Shown here one piece after another: positions 1 through 6,607 of a stretch of DNA of 64,000 nt (the first letter of the stretch is position 1; each line of letters starts with the position of its first letter). Origin of the DNA: Gemmataceae bacterium (GTDB lineage Bacteria; Planctomycetota; Planctomycetia; Gemmatales; Gemmataceae). Position numbers and translations under genes: made by a program. Below the pieces are notes generated by a model that worked only from the letters and a program-made list of their open reading frames with translations, was not told where the DNA came from and ran no database searches. Location of the stretch: contig SHZY01000011.1 of the NCBI GenBank assembly GCA_009692065.1, positions 1-64,000 on the forward strand, written 5' to 3'.

Positions 1-117
1 GACAAAAACAGTTACCCAACGGGCATCAAGGTCACCGACGACGAACTGGCGTCGGTGAATCTTCGCCCAGCAAAGTTCCACGGCGAGTGGAACTATACCA
101 TCAGGCCGTCCGGATGA
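1..117 (+). CDS. C-terminal end of an ISAzo13-type transposase (cut by window edge)
   Basis: The frame is open from base 1 to a TGA at 115-117, leaving 38 visible residues. The tail contains YPTGIKVTDDEL and, further on, FHGEWNYTI, which match the conserved end of ISAzo13-family ('Rhodopirellula-type') DDE transposases as I remember them. The protein would cut and join the ends of its insertion sequence. The rest of the element lies outside the window, and I see no clear terminal inverted repeat in 118-242, which otherwise holds nothing I recognise. Its position just upstream of the conjugation cluster suggests a mobile neighbourhood. Confidence 0.7.
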   Translation, partial: DKNSYPTGIKVTDDELASVNLRPAKFHGEWNYTIRPSG

Positions 118-242
118 AGTTGTAACACTAATCGCCGGACAGCCCCTTACTTCGTGCGCGGCTCCGAAAGTTCCTAGCTGCTGACTTTGACACGAACCGC
201 CGCCCGGGTTATGATGACTCGCAGGAATGGAAGGAACTCCTC

Positions 243-1154
243 ATGCTCGGATGGCTGAAATCGTTGTTCTTCTGGCGCAAGCCTCAACTCGCCACAGCAA
301 CTCCGTCGGCCTTCGCGGCGCTGGAACGAATTATCCTGACCGACGGTGTCGCGCGTACTCTCTTCGAGGACTATCGGGCGCATCGCAAGTCCGTGCGCGG
401 CGACGAGGAGATCGGCTGGGTGCTCATGGGCCTGCGCCAAAGGAGCGAGGCGATTGCCATGGCGGCACTCCCCGCGGGGGCCGAGCGCGATGCCGGCGCC
501 GCCCACATCCGCTTCAATGCCGACGCTCAGGCGCTGGCGAGCCGGATCATTCGCCAAAAAGACAAACGCCTGCAGATCATCGGCGTCGTCCACACTCACC
601 CCGGCAGTCTACGCACACCGAGCGACGGCGACCGCCATGGTGACCGCGACTGGGTCAGCCGACTGCGCGGGGGCGAAGGGGTCTTCGCCATCGGCACTGC
701 GGATGCCCGCGCCGGCGAACCGGCGGGCGCCGGTCTGCAAATCGAGGGGGAGCTGTGTTTTTCCTGGTACGCCCTTGCCGTCGGCGACGAGCGCTATCGC
801 CGCCTGCCGGTGCAGGTGACCCTCGGCGCCGACCTTGCCCTGCCGGCGCGAAGCGTTTGGGAGACACTCGAAGCGTACGCCGAGCCGATCAATCGCTTGT
901 GCCGGCAGTTCAACGGCGTGCTGCTCGACGTGGTCAGCGACGACCCGGAGAACGCACTTTCGGTACAAATCGCGGTGGCGGACTCGGATCAGAACATTCG
1001 TGTATTGTTCAACCAGCACGAGGTGCGGTATTATTGGTCTGACGGCAGCAACGTGAGCGCCATCGATCCGCATGAGCCGCACGTGCTGCGGGCCGTCTAC
1101 CTGATTCTTGCGGAAATGGCGAAGGAAGCGGAACGTTCTCTCGTGGAATCGTGA
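243..1154 (+). CDS. JAB/JAMM-family metallopeptidase (deubiquitinase-like)
   Basis: 303 residues. The JAMM zinc-protease signature is complete: Glu55/56, then VVHTHP with His117 and His119, six residues, then Ser127-x-x-Asp130. In characterised relatives this motif removes ubiquitin-like tags or matures them. The fold runs roughly over residues 25-165. The remaining ~140 residues are an unknown extension with no ubiquitin-like Gly-Gly tail. The start follows an AAGGA ribosome site. It is the first gene of a tight same-strand cluster (60-residue protein, E2-like, E1-like, 395-residue protein), so it probably edits the product of that pathway. The protein family is clear; the substrate is unknown. 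Confidence 0.85.
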   Translation: MLGWLKSLFFWRKPQLATATPSAFAALERIILTDGVARTLFEDYRAHRKSVRGDEEIGWVLMGLRQRSEAIAMAALPAGAERDAGAAHIRFNADAQALASRIIRQKDKRLQIIGVVHTHPGSLRTPSDGDRHGDRDWVSRLRGGEGVFAIGTADARAGEPAGAGLQIEGELCFSWYALAVGDERYRRLPVQVTLGADLALPARSVWETLEAYAEPINRLCRQFNGVLLDVVSDDPENALSVQIAVADSDQNIRVLFNQHEVRYYWSDGSNVSAIDPHEPHVLRAVYLILAEMAKEAERSLVES

Positions 1155-1178
1155 ACCATTCTTGAAGGGAGTAAACCC

Positions 1179-1361
1179 ATGGACTTTCGACCCCTCAATA
1201 CGGAAGAGCGCCAGAAACTGGTGGACGCCCTGCGCGGCAACGCCGAGGACAACCTCGCGATCCTGATGGACCGCCGCGACACGTCGTTCCTCGGCGCCGG
1301 GGAGGGCGTCAGCGACGAGGAAGTTATTTCGGCAATTCAGTCGGTGCCGTGCCATTATTAG
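1179..1361 (+). CDS. 60-residue protein of unknown function in the E1/E2/JAB cluster
   Basis: Starts 24 bases after the JAB stop with a good ribosome site (AAGGGAG). It is charged, probably helical at its N-terminus (MDFRPLNTEERQKLVDALRG), and ends in SVPCHY. It lacks the Gly-Gly end of ubiquitin and the GGE/GGQ end of Pup, and it is shorter than a normal beta-grasp fold (about 70 residues). Its place between the peptidase and the E2 is where a modifier or adaptor gene would be expected, but nothing in the sequence proves either role. I do not recognise the family. Confidence 0.6.
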   Translation: MDFRPLNTEERQKLVDALRGNAEDNLAILMDRRDTSFLGAGEGVSDEEVISAIQSVPCHY

Positions 1362-1362
1362 T

Positions 1363-1408
1363 GGTGAGTGATGAGTGGTTGAAGCCGAATAGTCCCTACC
1401 ACTCAACA
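1363..1408. repeat. GTGAGTG-type tandem/inverted repeat remnant
   Basis: Between the 60-residue ORF and the E2 gene lies TGGTGAGTGATGAGTGGTTG, followed after a short spacer by the opposite-strand form ACCACTCAAC. The same word family (GGTGAGTGG / CCACTCACC) forms a longer inverted array inside the second RND permease gene at 53437-53510. Confidence 0.5.
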
Positions 1409-1425
1409 AGGACGGACGGTGCCCC

Positions 1426-1851
1426 ATGAGCCTACTCGACACCGAAGCCGGTAAACGGCGCATGCTCGCCGTCGAAATTCCGATCCTCGAACGCTACAAC
1501 ACGGGGCGTGCCGACGAATTCAAGATCAAGGTCGTGCAGCACGGCAAGGGCTTGCTGCTGCGTTACCATCTCAAGCCGATGCACAACGTTTACGAGCTGG
1601 AAACGCGTCTGCCGTCGGGCTATCCGACGCTGCCGCCGGAGACGCGCGTGGTGACGCCGCTCGCGTTTTGCCCACATCTTTTGGAAGGGCAAGTGCTGTG
1701 CATGTGGAAGCAGGGCAGCACGCGCGAGACGAGCCGCTGGGACCCGGCCAAGTTCACCTGCGTCTTCGCCGTGCAAGCCGCGTGGCGCTGGCTAGCGTGT
1801 TACGAGGTTTGGCACGCGACCGGCGAATGGCCATTGCCCGAGGCGAAATAG
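1426..1851 (+). CDS. E2-like ubiquitin-conjugating (UBC-fold) protein
   Basis: 141 residues, a single UBC-like domain. The E2 landmarks fall in order: YPTLPP (residues 66-71, equal to the YPxxPP turn), then CPHLLEGQVLCMW (82-94), which matches the H-x(4)-G-x(2)-C block of E2s and makes Cys92 the predicted thioester cysteine. The C-terminal WHATGEWPLPE matches the W-x-x-TG-x-WP tail I associate with prokaryotic E2 families. It would take an activated modifier from the E1-like protein encoded next and pass it to a target. No E3 is apparent. It ends 78 bases before the E1-like gene, a gap filled by a perfect hairpin. Confidence 0.82.
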   Translation: MSLLDTEAGKRRMLAVEIPILERYNTGRADEFKIKVVQHGKGLLLRYHLKPMHNVYELETRLPSGYPTLPPETRVVTPLAFCPHLLEGQVLCMWKQGSTRETSRWDPAKFTCVFAVQAAWRWLACYEVWHATGEWPLPEAK

Positions 1852-1856
1852 TTTCT

Positions 1857-1912
1857 GAGCCCGACGCGCAAGCAAGGTCGTCGTAATCATTCCTTGCTTG
1901 CGCGTCGGGCTC
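1857..1912. repeat. Perfect 21-bp-stem hairpin between the E2-like and E1-like genes
   Basis: The left arm GAGCCCGACGCGCAAGCAAG(G) at 1857-1877 is repeated exactly in reverse complement at 1892-1912, leaving a 14-base loop. No T-run follows. It could attenuate or process the mRNA between the two genes, or it may simply be a dispersed palindrome. A related half-site (GGACGCGCAAGCGACGG) occurs at about 34079-34095. Confidence 0.8.
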
Positions 1913-1928
1913 CGTTGTAGGGGTCACC

Positions 1929-2732
1929 ATGGCCCATTTGTTCCAGGTCGGCGCAGGCTCCGGCGGCATGACCGTTCTGGACATCGTTTGCCGTGATTCG
2001 CGCATCACCCATGTCACGCTCATCGAGCCCGACATCTACAAGCCGCACAATGTGATCCGCCATCAATTCCCGTCTTCCGCCGTGGGCCAGCGCAAGGCCG
2101 ATCTCGCCGCGGTGTGGCTGACGGAGCGCCGGCCTGACCTGCGCGTCGATCTCTTGCCGTGCGACTTACTCGATCCAATCCATGCCGCGGCAATCGACAT
2201 TGCTGTGCAAGCGTGCGACCTCGGCATCTGCGCCGCTGACAACGAGCCGGCGAAGTTTCACTTCGACACGCTGATGCGCCGCTTCAAGAAGCCGTGGACG
2301 CTGGGCGAAGTGCTTTCCGGCGGCATCGGCGGGTTTGTGCACTGGTTTGCGGCGGGCGGTCCGTGCTATGGCTGTGTGGCGAGTTTTCTGCGCCGGTCGG
2401 TCAACGTCGATCAGAGTAAGCCGCCCGATTACTCCGCGCCGGGTGGCCCCGCGCCGGAGACGACGATCCCCGCGAGCCGGGCGTCGATCGAGGTGATCGC
2501 AGCGCTGCACGCGCAGATCACGCTGCAACTGTTGACCCAACCAGCGGATTACGCGCCTGGATTCACGAGCTTGCTGTTGACGCTGGAGAAGGTTCCGGGC
2601 ATCTTCGACGAGGCGTTCCGCACGCACCGCTTTCGCATTCCGCGGGCGCTGGACTGCCTGATTTGCCGCGAGGCCATGTCGCCGGCCGATCTCGATCGCG
2701 CGTTGGACGACGCGCTGGCGCGCCTGCGCTAA
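1929..2732 (+). CDS. ThiF/E1-like adenylating enzyme
   Basis: 267 residues. The Rossmann-type nucleotide motif is GAGSGG (8-13). The other E1/MoeB adenylation residues are recognisable: Asp35 (in IEPD), Arg44 (NVIRHQF), Lys56 (GQRKAD) and Asp104 (AADNEP). Two zinc-type pairs are present, CYGC (146-149) and CLIC (243-246). In E1/MoeB/ThiF proteins a catalytic cysteine usually follows a Thr-Thr around the place where this protein reads PETTIPAS (176-183); here that position has no cysteine. It should adenylate a C-terminal carboxylate and hand it on, probably to the E2-like protein upstream. The N-terminus is short, starting directly at the first beta strand. Confidence 0.82.
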   Translation: MAHLFQVGAGSGGMTVLDIVCRDSRITHVTLIEPDIYKPHNVIRHQFPSSAVGQRKADLAAVWLTERRPDLRVDLLPCDLLDPIHAAAIDIAVQACDLGICAADNEPAKFHFDTLMRRFKKPWTLGEVLSGGIGGFVHWFAAGGPCYGCVASFLRRSVNVDQSKPPDYSAPGGPAPETTIPASRASIEVIAALHAQITLQLLTQPADYAPGFTSLLLTLEKVPGIFDEAFRTHRFRIPRALDCLICREAMSPADLDRALDDALARLR

Positions 2733-2751
2733 CCGATAACATGTACTCATC

Positions 2752-3939
2752 ATGACCTCACCGACAACGGGTAACGCCGGTCTGCACGTTCGCTACGAGA
2801 AGGCCGGGCTGATTCTTGACGCGCTGCCGATCCCGTGGAACGCCGACGCGGTGATTGTCGAGGCGAACGTGAGGCTGCCAGCCAAGGCGGCACGCGCCAA
2901 GCAGGATTTCACGCTGCGTCTCACCGACGATTCGCCCGCCATTGCCGCGGAACTGGTTCACGAAGGAAAGCCGGCCGCGCCGTTGCGCGTGTTCTTCCGC
3001 ACGGGCGTGCCGGCGCAGACGGTGGCGGCGGAGGTGTGCTGGCGCGAGCATGTCCTGGGGCGAGTTGACGTACCGATCCTGACGCGAGCCGAGTTTCTAG
3101 CCGGCGTGACCATCGACATGCCGACGCTGCACGCCGCGCTCGGGCAGCAGGCGGCGCCGTGCCGGGCGTTTGTCGGCACGCAAGTCAAGACGGTGCTTGC
3201 CTCAGCGATCGTGCGGAGCGCCGGGCCGCTGGCGCCGGCATTCGATCTGGATTTGCGCGTGGAGGTGCATCGTGAGAATGGCCAGCTCGTCGGCGCCATC
3301 TCGGTGCCGTGGACCAGCGACCAGCTCCGCGCCCGCCAAACGCTGGTGACGCTGCCGTTGCCGAAGCTGCGCTGGCTTGGCGTCTATCAAGTCTCCTGGC
3401 ATCTCGGCACGCGCTGCCTCCATGCCCACACGGTGCGGGCCGTGGCGAAGAAGGCGTTTCAGCGCTCGCTGCGCATCTGCGGCACGCGTTTCGTTTTGCA
3501 CAAGACGATCGGCACGACCGAAATCGTGCGCGCCCTGCCGAGGCGCGACGGCGAGTTGCTGCTGGAGGGAATCGAGCGCGTGTCGCCGTGCTTTCTGGTA
3601 TGCACGAGCGAGGTGGGGATGGCCGGGCTCGCCTCCTTCACGCTGCGGGCGCTCGTTGGCGAGGTGCTCGGCACGCTGGCGATCAACGATGACATCTTGG
3701 TGACCGATGGGCCGACGCCGATCGTGCTCGGTTCGATGGCGGCGGGAGAGTTGCCGCGGGTGCAGCAGTTCTCGCTGGCCTCTGGCGACCGGATCCTGGG
3801 CAACCTGACGCTGCTGCCGGCGCCAGTGCCGCAGTTCACCGCCGAAGGGGGCTTCGCGCCGCTCGATGATTTCCTGTGGTCGCCGGCGGCCGACGAACAG
3901 CTTAAAGATCGGCTTGGGAAATTGCTTGACGGGGACTGA
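2752..3939 (+). CDS. 395-residue protein of unknown function, last gene of the E1/E2/JAB cluster
   Basis: Starts 19 bases after the E1-like stop on the same strand, so it is probably co-transcribed. No signal peptide and no membrane segment. The sequence is rich in alternating hydrophobic residues and Pro/Gly, suggesting several beta-sandwich domains. Cysteines are scattered and form no zinc motif. I do not recognise a family and found no ubiquitin-like tail. Position suggests a partner of the conjugation enzymes, perhaps target, scaffold or sensor, but this is inference only. Confidence 0.65.
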   Translation: MTSPTTGNAGLHVRYEKAGLILDALPIPWNADAVIVEANVRLPAKAARAKQDFTLRLTDDSPAIAAELVHEGKPAAPLRVFFRTGVPAQTVAAEVCWREHVLGRVDVPILTRAEFLAGVTIDMPTLHAALGQQAAPCRAFVGTQVKTVLASAIVRSAGPLAPAFDLDLRVEVHRENGQLVGAISVPWTSDQLRARQTLVTLPLPKLRWLGVYQVSWHLGTRCLHAHTVRAVAKKAFQRSLRICGTRFVLHKTIGTTEIVRALPRRDGELLLEGIERVSPCFLVCTSEVGMAGLASFTLRALVGEVLGTLAINDDILVTDGPTPIVLGSMAAGELPRVQQFSLASGDRILGNLTLLPAPVPQFTAEGGFAPLDDFLWSPAADEQLKDRLGKLLDGD

Positions 3940-3956
3940 TCTGGTACACTGATCTT

Positions 3957-4001
3957 CGTTTAGCGCCCGCTGGTCTGATGGTTCGGCGCAGGCGCTAAAC
4001 G
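3957..4001. repeat. TTTAGCGCC inverted repeat upstream of DUF1501 gene
   Basis: Arms CGTTTAGCGCC (3957-3967) and GGCGCTAAACG (3991-4001) are exact inverted copies with a 23-base loop. The right arm ends right before the ribosome site of the next gene. Related copies lie at 5402-5434 and 10919-11006. Confidence 0.75.
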
Positions 4002-4017
4002 GGGAGAGGATATTTTG

Positions 4018-5382
4018 ATGCGGCTAGATCGGCGCGGATTCTTCCAGTTCGGCGGTGTCTCGCTGCTCTCGGCGGGGCTCCTCAACGTGCTGGCCGCGCG
4101 CGCGGCCGGGCAGGTCACGCAGCGCCCGCGCGCCAAGGCGTGCATCCTCTTGTTCCAGGTCGGCGGGCCGTACCAGGCGGAGACGTTCGATCCCAAACCG
4201 GATGCCTCTCCGGAAATCCGCGGCATCTTCCGCACCATCTCGACGCGCGTGCCCGGCCTGCGTATGACCGACGCCCTGCCCCGCGTTGCCGAGCATGCCG
4301 ACAAGATCGCGATCCTGCGCGCCGTCAACCACAACATCCGCTGCCATAATCCGGCGATCTATTGCAGCATCGTTGGCCGCGAGGCGACCGATCCGATGGC
4401 GATCTCCAACCGCACCGCCGCGCGGCGTACCGATCATCCGCATTTCGCGTCGGTCGTCGCTCGCTTGCGTCCGCCGCAAACATCGATGCCGTTCCACGTC
4501 ATCATTCCGAACACCACGAACAACGGGCCGTCGAAATCGCCGGGCCTCATGGGGGGCTATCTGGGGGCGGCGTACGATCCGTTTGTACTGGGCGCCGATC
4601 CGAGCGAAGAGGATTTTCGCGTCGAGAGCGTCGTCTTGCCGGAGGAGGTCAACGCCCGCCGTTTCGAATCGCGCCAGTCGCTGCTCCAGCGTTTCGATCA
4701 GCAGCAGGGCATGCTGGATCGCGGCACTCCTGTCGAATCGATGAACACGCACTATCAGCGCGCCTTCAACATGCTGACGGCGCCTGCTTCGCGCCAGGCA
4801 TTCGACCTGAGCAAGGAGCCCGACCGCGTCCGCGATCGCTATGGCCGACACTTGCAAGGGCAGAGCACGCTGCTGGCGCGCCGCCTCGTCGAGGCCGGGG
4901 TGCCGTTTGTTTCGGTGTTCTCGCACGTCGATGTCGATCGCGGCAGCTGGGATACGCATCAGAACCATGTCGCCCGCTCGCATCAACTGCTGCCGCCGGC
5001 CGACCAGTCCTTCAGTGCCCTCCTGGAAGATCTGCACACGCGCGGCATGCTCGACGAGACGCTGGTGATCTGGATGGGCGAGTTTGGCCGCACGCCGAGG
5101 ATGGGGGTCAATTTCTCGAACAACACCAACAACATCGGCGGCCGCGATCACTGGTGCAATTGCTACTCGGTGGTGCTGGCCGGCGGCGGCGTGCGCGGAG
5201 GCAACGTGGTCGGCGCGTCGGACCAGTTCGCCGCCTTTCCGCGCGAACGCGCCGTCCACGTCAGCGAATTGGCCGCCACCATCTTTCACATCATGGGGAT
5301 CGACCCTCGCGCCCAGCTCTACGACATCCAGGGGCAGTTCCGCACGATTTGCGACGGCAATCCGGTGATGGAAGTGTTTTGA
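4018..5382 (+). CDS. DUF1501 family protein with Tat signal
   Basis: 454 residues from the ATG at 4018, preceded by GGGGAGAGGA. The in-frame TTG one codon earlier is a less likely start. The N-terminus holds a twin-arginine motif (LDRRGFFQFGG) followed by a hydrophobic stretch and Ala-rich cleavage region, so export in folded form is predicted. The body has the DUF1501 features I know from planctomycetes: GGPYQAETFDPKP near the start, WDTHQNH in the middle and a GEFGRTPRMG block late on. The family is related in fold to sulfatases/alkaline phosphatases. Its function is unproven; it commonly accompanies DUF1549/DUF1553 proteins, but here it stands alone. Confidence 0.88.
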   Translation: MRLDRRGFFQFGGVSLLSAGLLNVLAARAAGQVTQRPRAKACILLFQVGGPYQAETFDPKPDASPEIRGIFRTISTRVPGLRMTDALPRVAEHADKIAILRAVNHNIRCHNPAIYCSIVGREATDPMAISNRTAARRTDHPHFASVVARLRPPQTSMPFHVIIPNTTNNGPSKSPGLMGGYLGAAYDPFVLGADPSEEDFRVESVVLPEEVNARRFESRQSLLQRFDQQQGMLDRGTPVESMNTHYQRAFNMLTAPASRQAFDLSKEPDRVRDRYGRHLQGQSTLLARRLVEAGVPFVSVFSHVDVDRGSWDTHQNHVARSHQLLPPADQSFSALLEDLHTRGMLDETLVIWMGEFGRTPRMGVNFSNNTNNIGGRDHWCNCYSVVLAGGGVRGGNVVGASDQFAAFPRERAVHVSELAATIFHIMGIDPRAQLYDIQGQFRTICDGNPVMEVF

Positions 5383-5389
5383 ACGTGTC

Positions 5390-5435
5390 GCCGCTTGCGG
5401 CTTAGCGCTCGCATGGCGCCCTGCGAGCGCTAAAC
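5390..5435. terminator. Double hairpin between convergent genes
   Basis: GCCGCTTGCGGC (5390-5401) is directly followed by TTAGCGCTCGCA...TGCGAGCGCTAA (5402-5434), a 12-bp exact stem. It sits in the 71-base gap between two genes that converge, the normal place for a bidirectional terminator, although no long T-run is present. Both hairpins belong to repeat families seen elsewhere in the window. Confidence 0.5.
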
Positions 5436-5453
5436 GAGGAAGGGCGCTCTTTC

Positions 5454-6599
5454 TCACAACCTAAACTTCACTAGTTTTTCGAGCGCCATCGCGAAGAACC
5501 GCGCGTTGCCCAGGTCGTGGTACATGAACTGGTGCACGCCGTCGCTGGCGAACCAGCCTTTCTTTGCCCCCACTTCCCACACCGTGATGACGCCGTCGCC
5601 CATCGTGATCTTCTCGATCTGGTCGGCGTGCAACTCGATGATTCTGCCGGCTTGGCCCAGGATGAGTTGGTCTGGGCCGAGCCGGACGAAGTCGCCTTCC
5701 TTGAGCTGGAAGTGGAGCAGCTCGTCGTCGGCAAGAATGCGGTCGATGTCGGCCATCAGGTGCAAAATCCAGGCGTGCTCGGCCATCAGCATGAAGTGAT
5801 ACGGGTCATTCGGCTCCGGCGTGCCGACTTCGCTTTTGTAGCGGCCCATGAATCGGTAGACGATCTGGCCGCGCTCGTCGAACCACAGGAAGGCGTAGTT
5901 CGTGCCGGCGTAGCTACCGAGGTAATATTGCCTGGTCTTGGCAATGCGCAGCTCGGCGGCGTCCTTGAATAGGAAAACCTCGGAGCGAAAGACTCGGTCG
6001 CGATCGCCGGCGCATTGAAAGACGGCGATGCCGTCCTTGCCGACGTAGGAGCAGGTGTGCAGGAAGCGGGTTGACCAGAAATAAATGCCGGCGGTGACGC
6101 AGCCGACAACAGCAGTCAGCATCACGATCGCAGCGGGGAGCATGTGCCCCAGGTGCAAATGCCCTTGCCCCATGCCGTGGTCCACCCAGACCAAACCGAC
6201 AACGACAGCCCACCCCAAAGTAAAAAGGAGCAGGACCCGAAACAACCGTGCGGCGCGCGTACTGGGATGGACATGCGTCTTCAGCGAGGTGTATTGGCTG
6301 TGAAGCGTGCCGATCTCCGCCGGCGCTTCAACGAAAAGGTCTTCATCTGCGGCAATCGGCATGCCGCCATGGGTGCGAAGAATTGCGATGTCGTCGTCCG
6401 GCTCGGCATCGTAGTCCGGGCGGTCCCAGAGTGGAGGAGGGCGGGGTGCGGGTCGTGGCGCCTGCCCCGTGATTTGGCCATCCGCTGGGCCCGGAATGTG
6501 AATCGCCTGCCCGCAACCGGGACACGTTCCGTCCCGGCCGGCGTATTCATCGCCGACTTGCAGCGACTTGCCGCAGGCGCAGGTGAAGGTGATGGGCAT
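5454..6599 (-). CDS. Two-TM protein with N-terminal CACGK/CPGC zinc-type motif
   Basis: 381 residues from the ATG at 6599; the open frame continues further upstream but that part overlaps the preceding gene. The N-terminus has CAC (7-9) and CPGC (26-29), a zinc-ribbon-like motif I know from many planctomycete proteins. After a proline-rich linker come two membrane helices (about 119-139 and 151-174), then a soluble C-terminal domain rich in aromatic residues. It lies 8 bases after the BNR-repeat gene and is probably translated with it. I do not recognise the C-terminal domain. Confidence 0.75.
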   Translation of the reverse strand: MPITFTCACGKSLQVGDEYAGRDGTCPGCGQAIHIPGPADGQITGQAPRPAPRPPPLWDRPDYDAEPDDDIAILRTHGGMPIAADEDLFVEAPAEIGTLHSQYTSLKTHVHPSTRAARLFRVLLLFTLGWAVVVGLVWVDHGMGQGHLHLGHMLPAAIVMLTAVVGCVTAGIYFWSTRFLHTCSYVGKDGIAVFQCAGDRDRVFRSEVFLFKDAAELRIAKTRQYYLGSYAGTNYAFLWFDERGQIVYRFMGRYKSEVGTPEPNDPYHFMLMAEHAWILHLMADIDRILADDELLHFQLKEGDFVRLGPDQLILGQAGRIIELHADQIEKITMGDGVITVWEVGAKKGWFASDGVHQFMYHDLGNARFFAMALEKLVKFRL

Positions 6600-6607
6600 G
6601 CGCGATC

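Noticed and set aside
1179-1361. Pup-like modifier
   Set aside because: The length fits Pup, but there is no GGE/GGQ end and no PafA/Dop/proteasome gene nearby.
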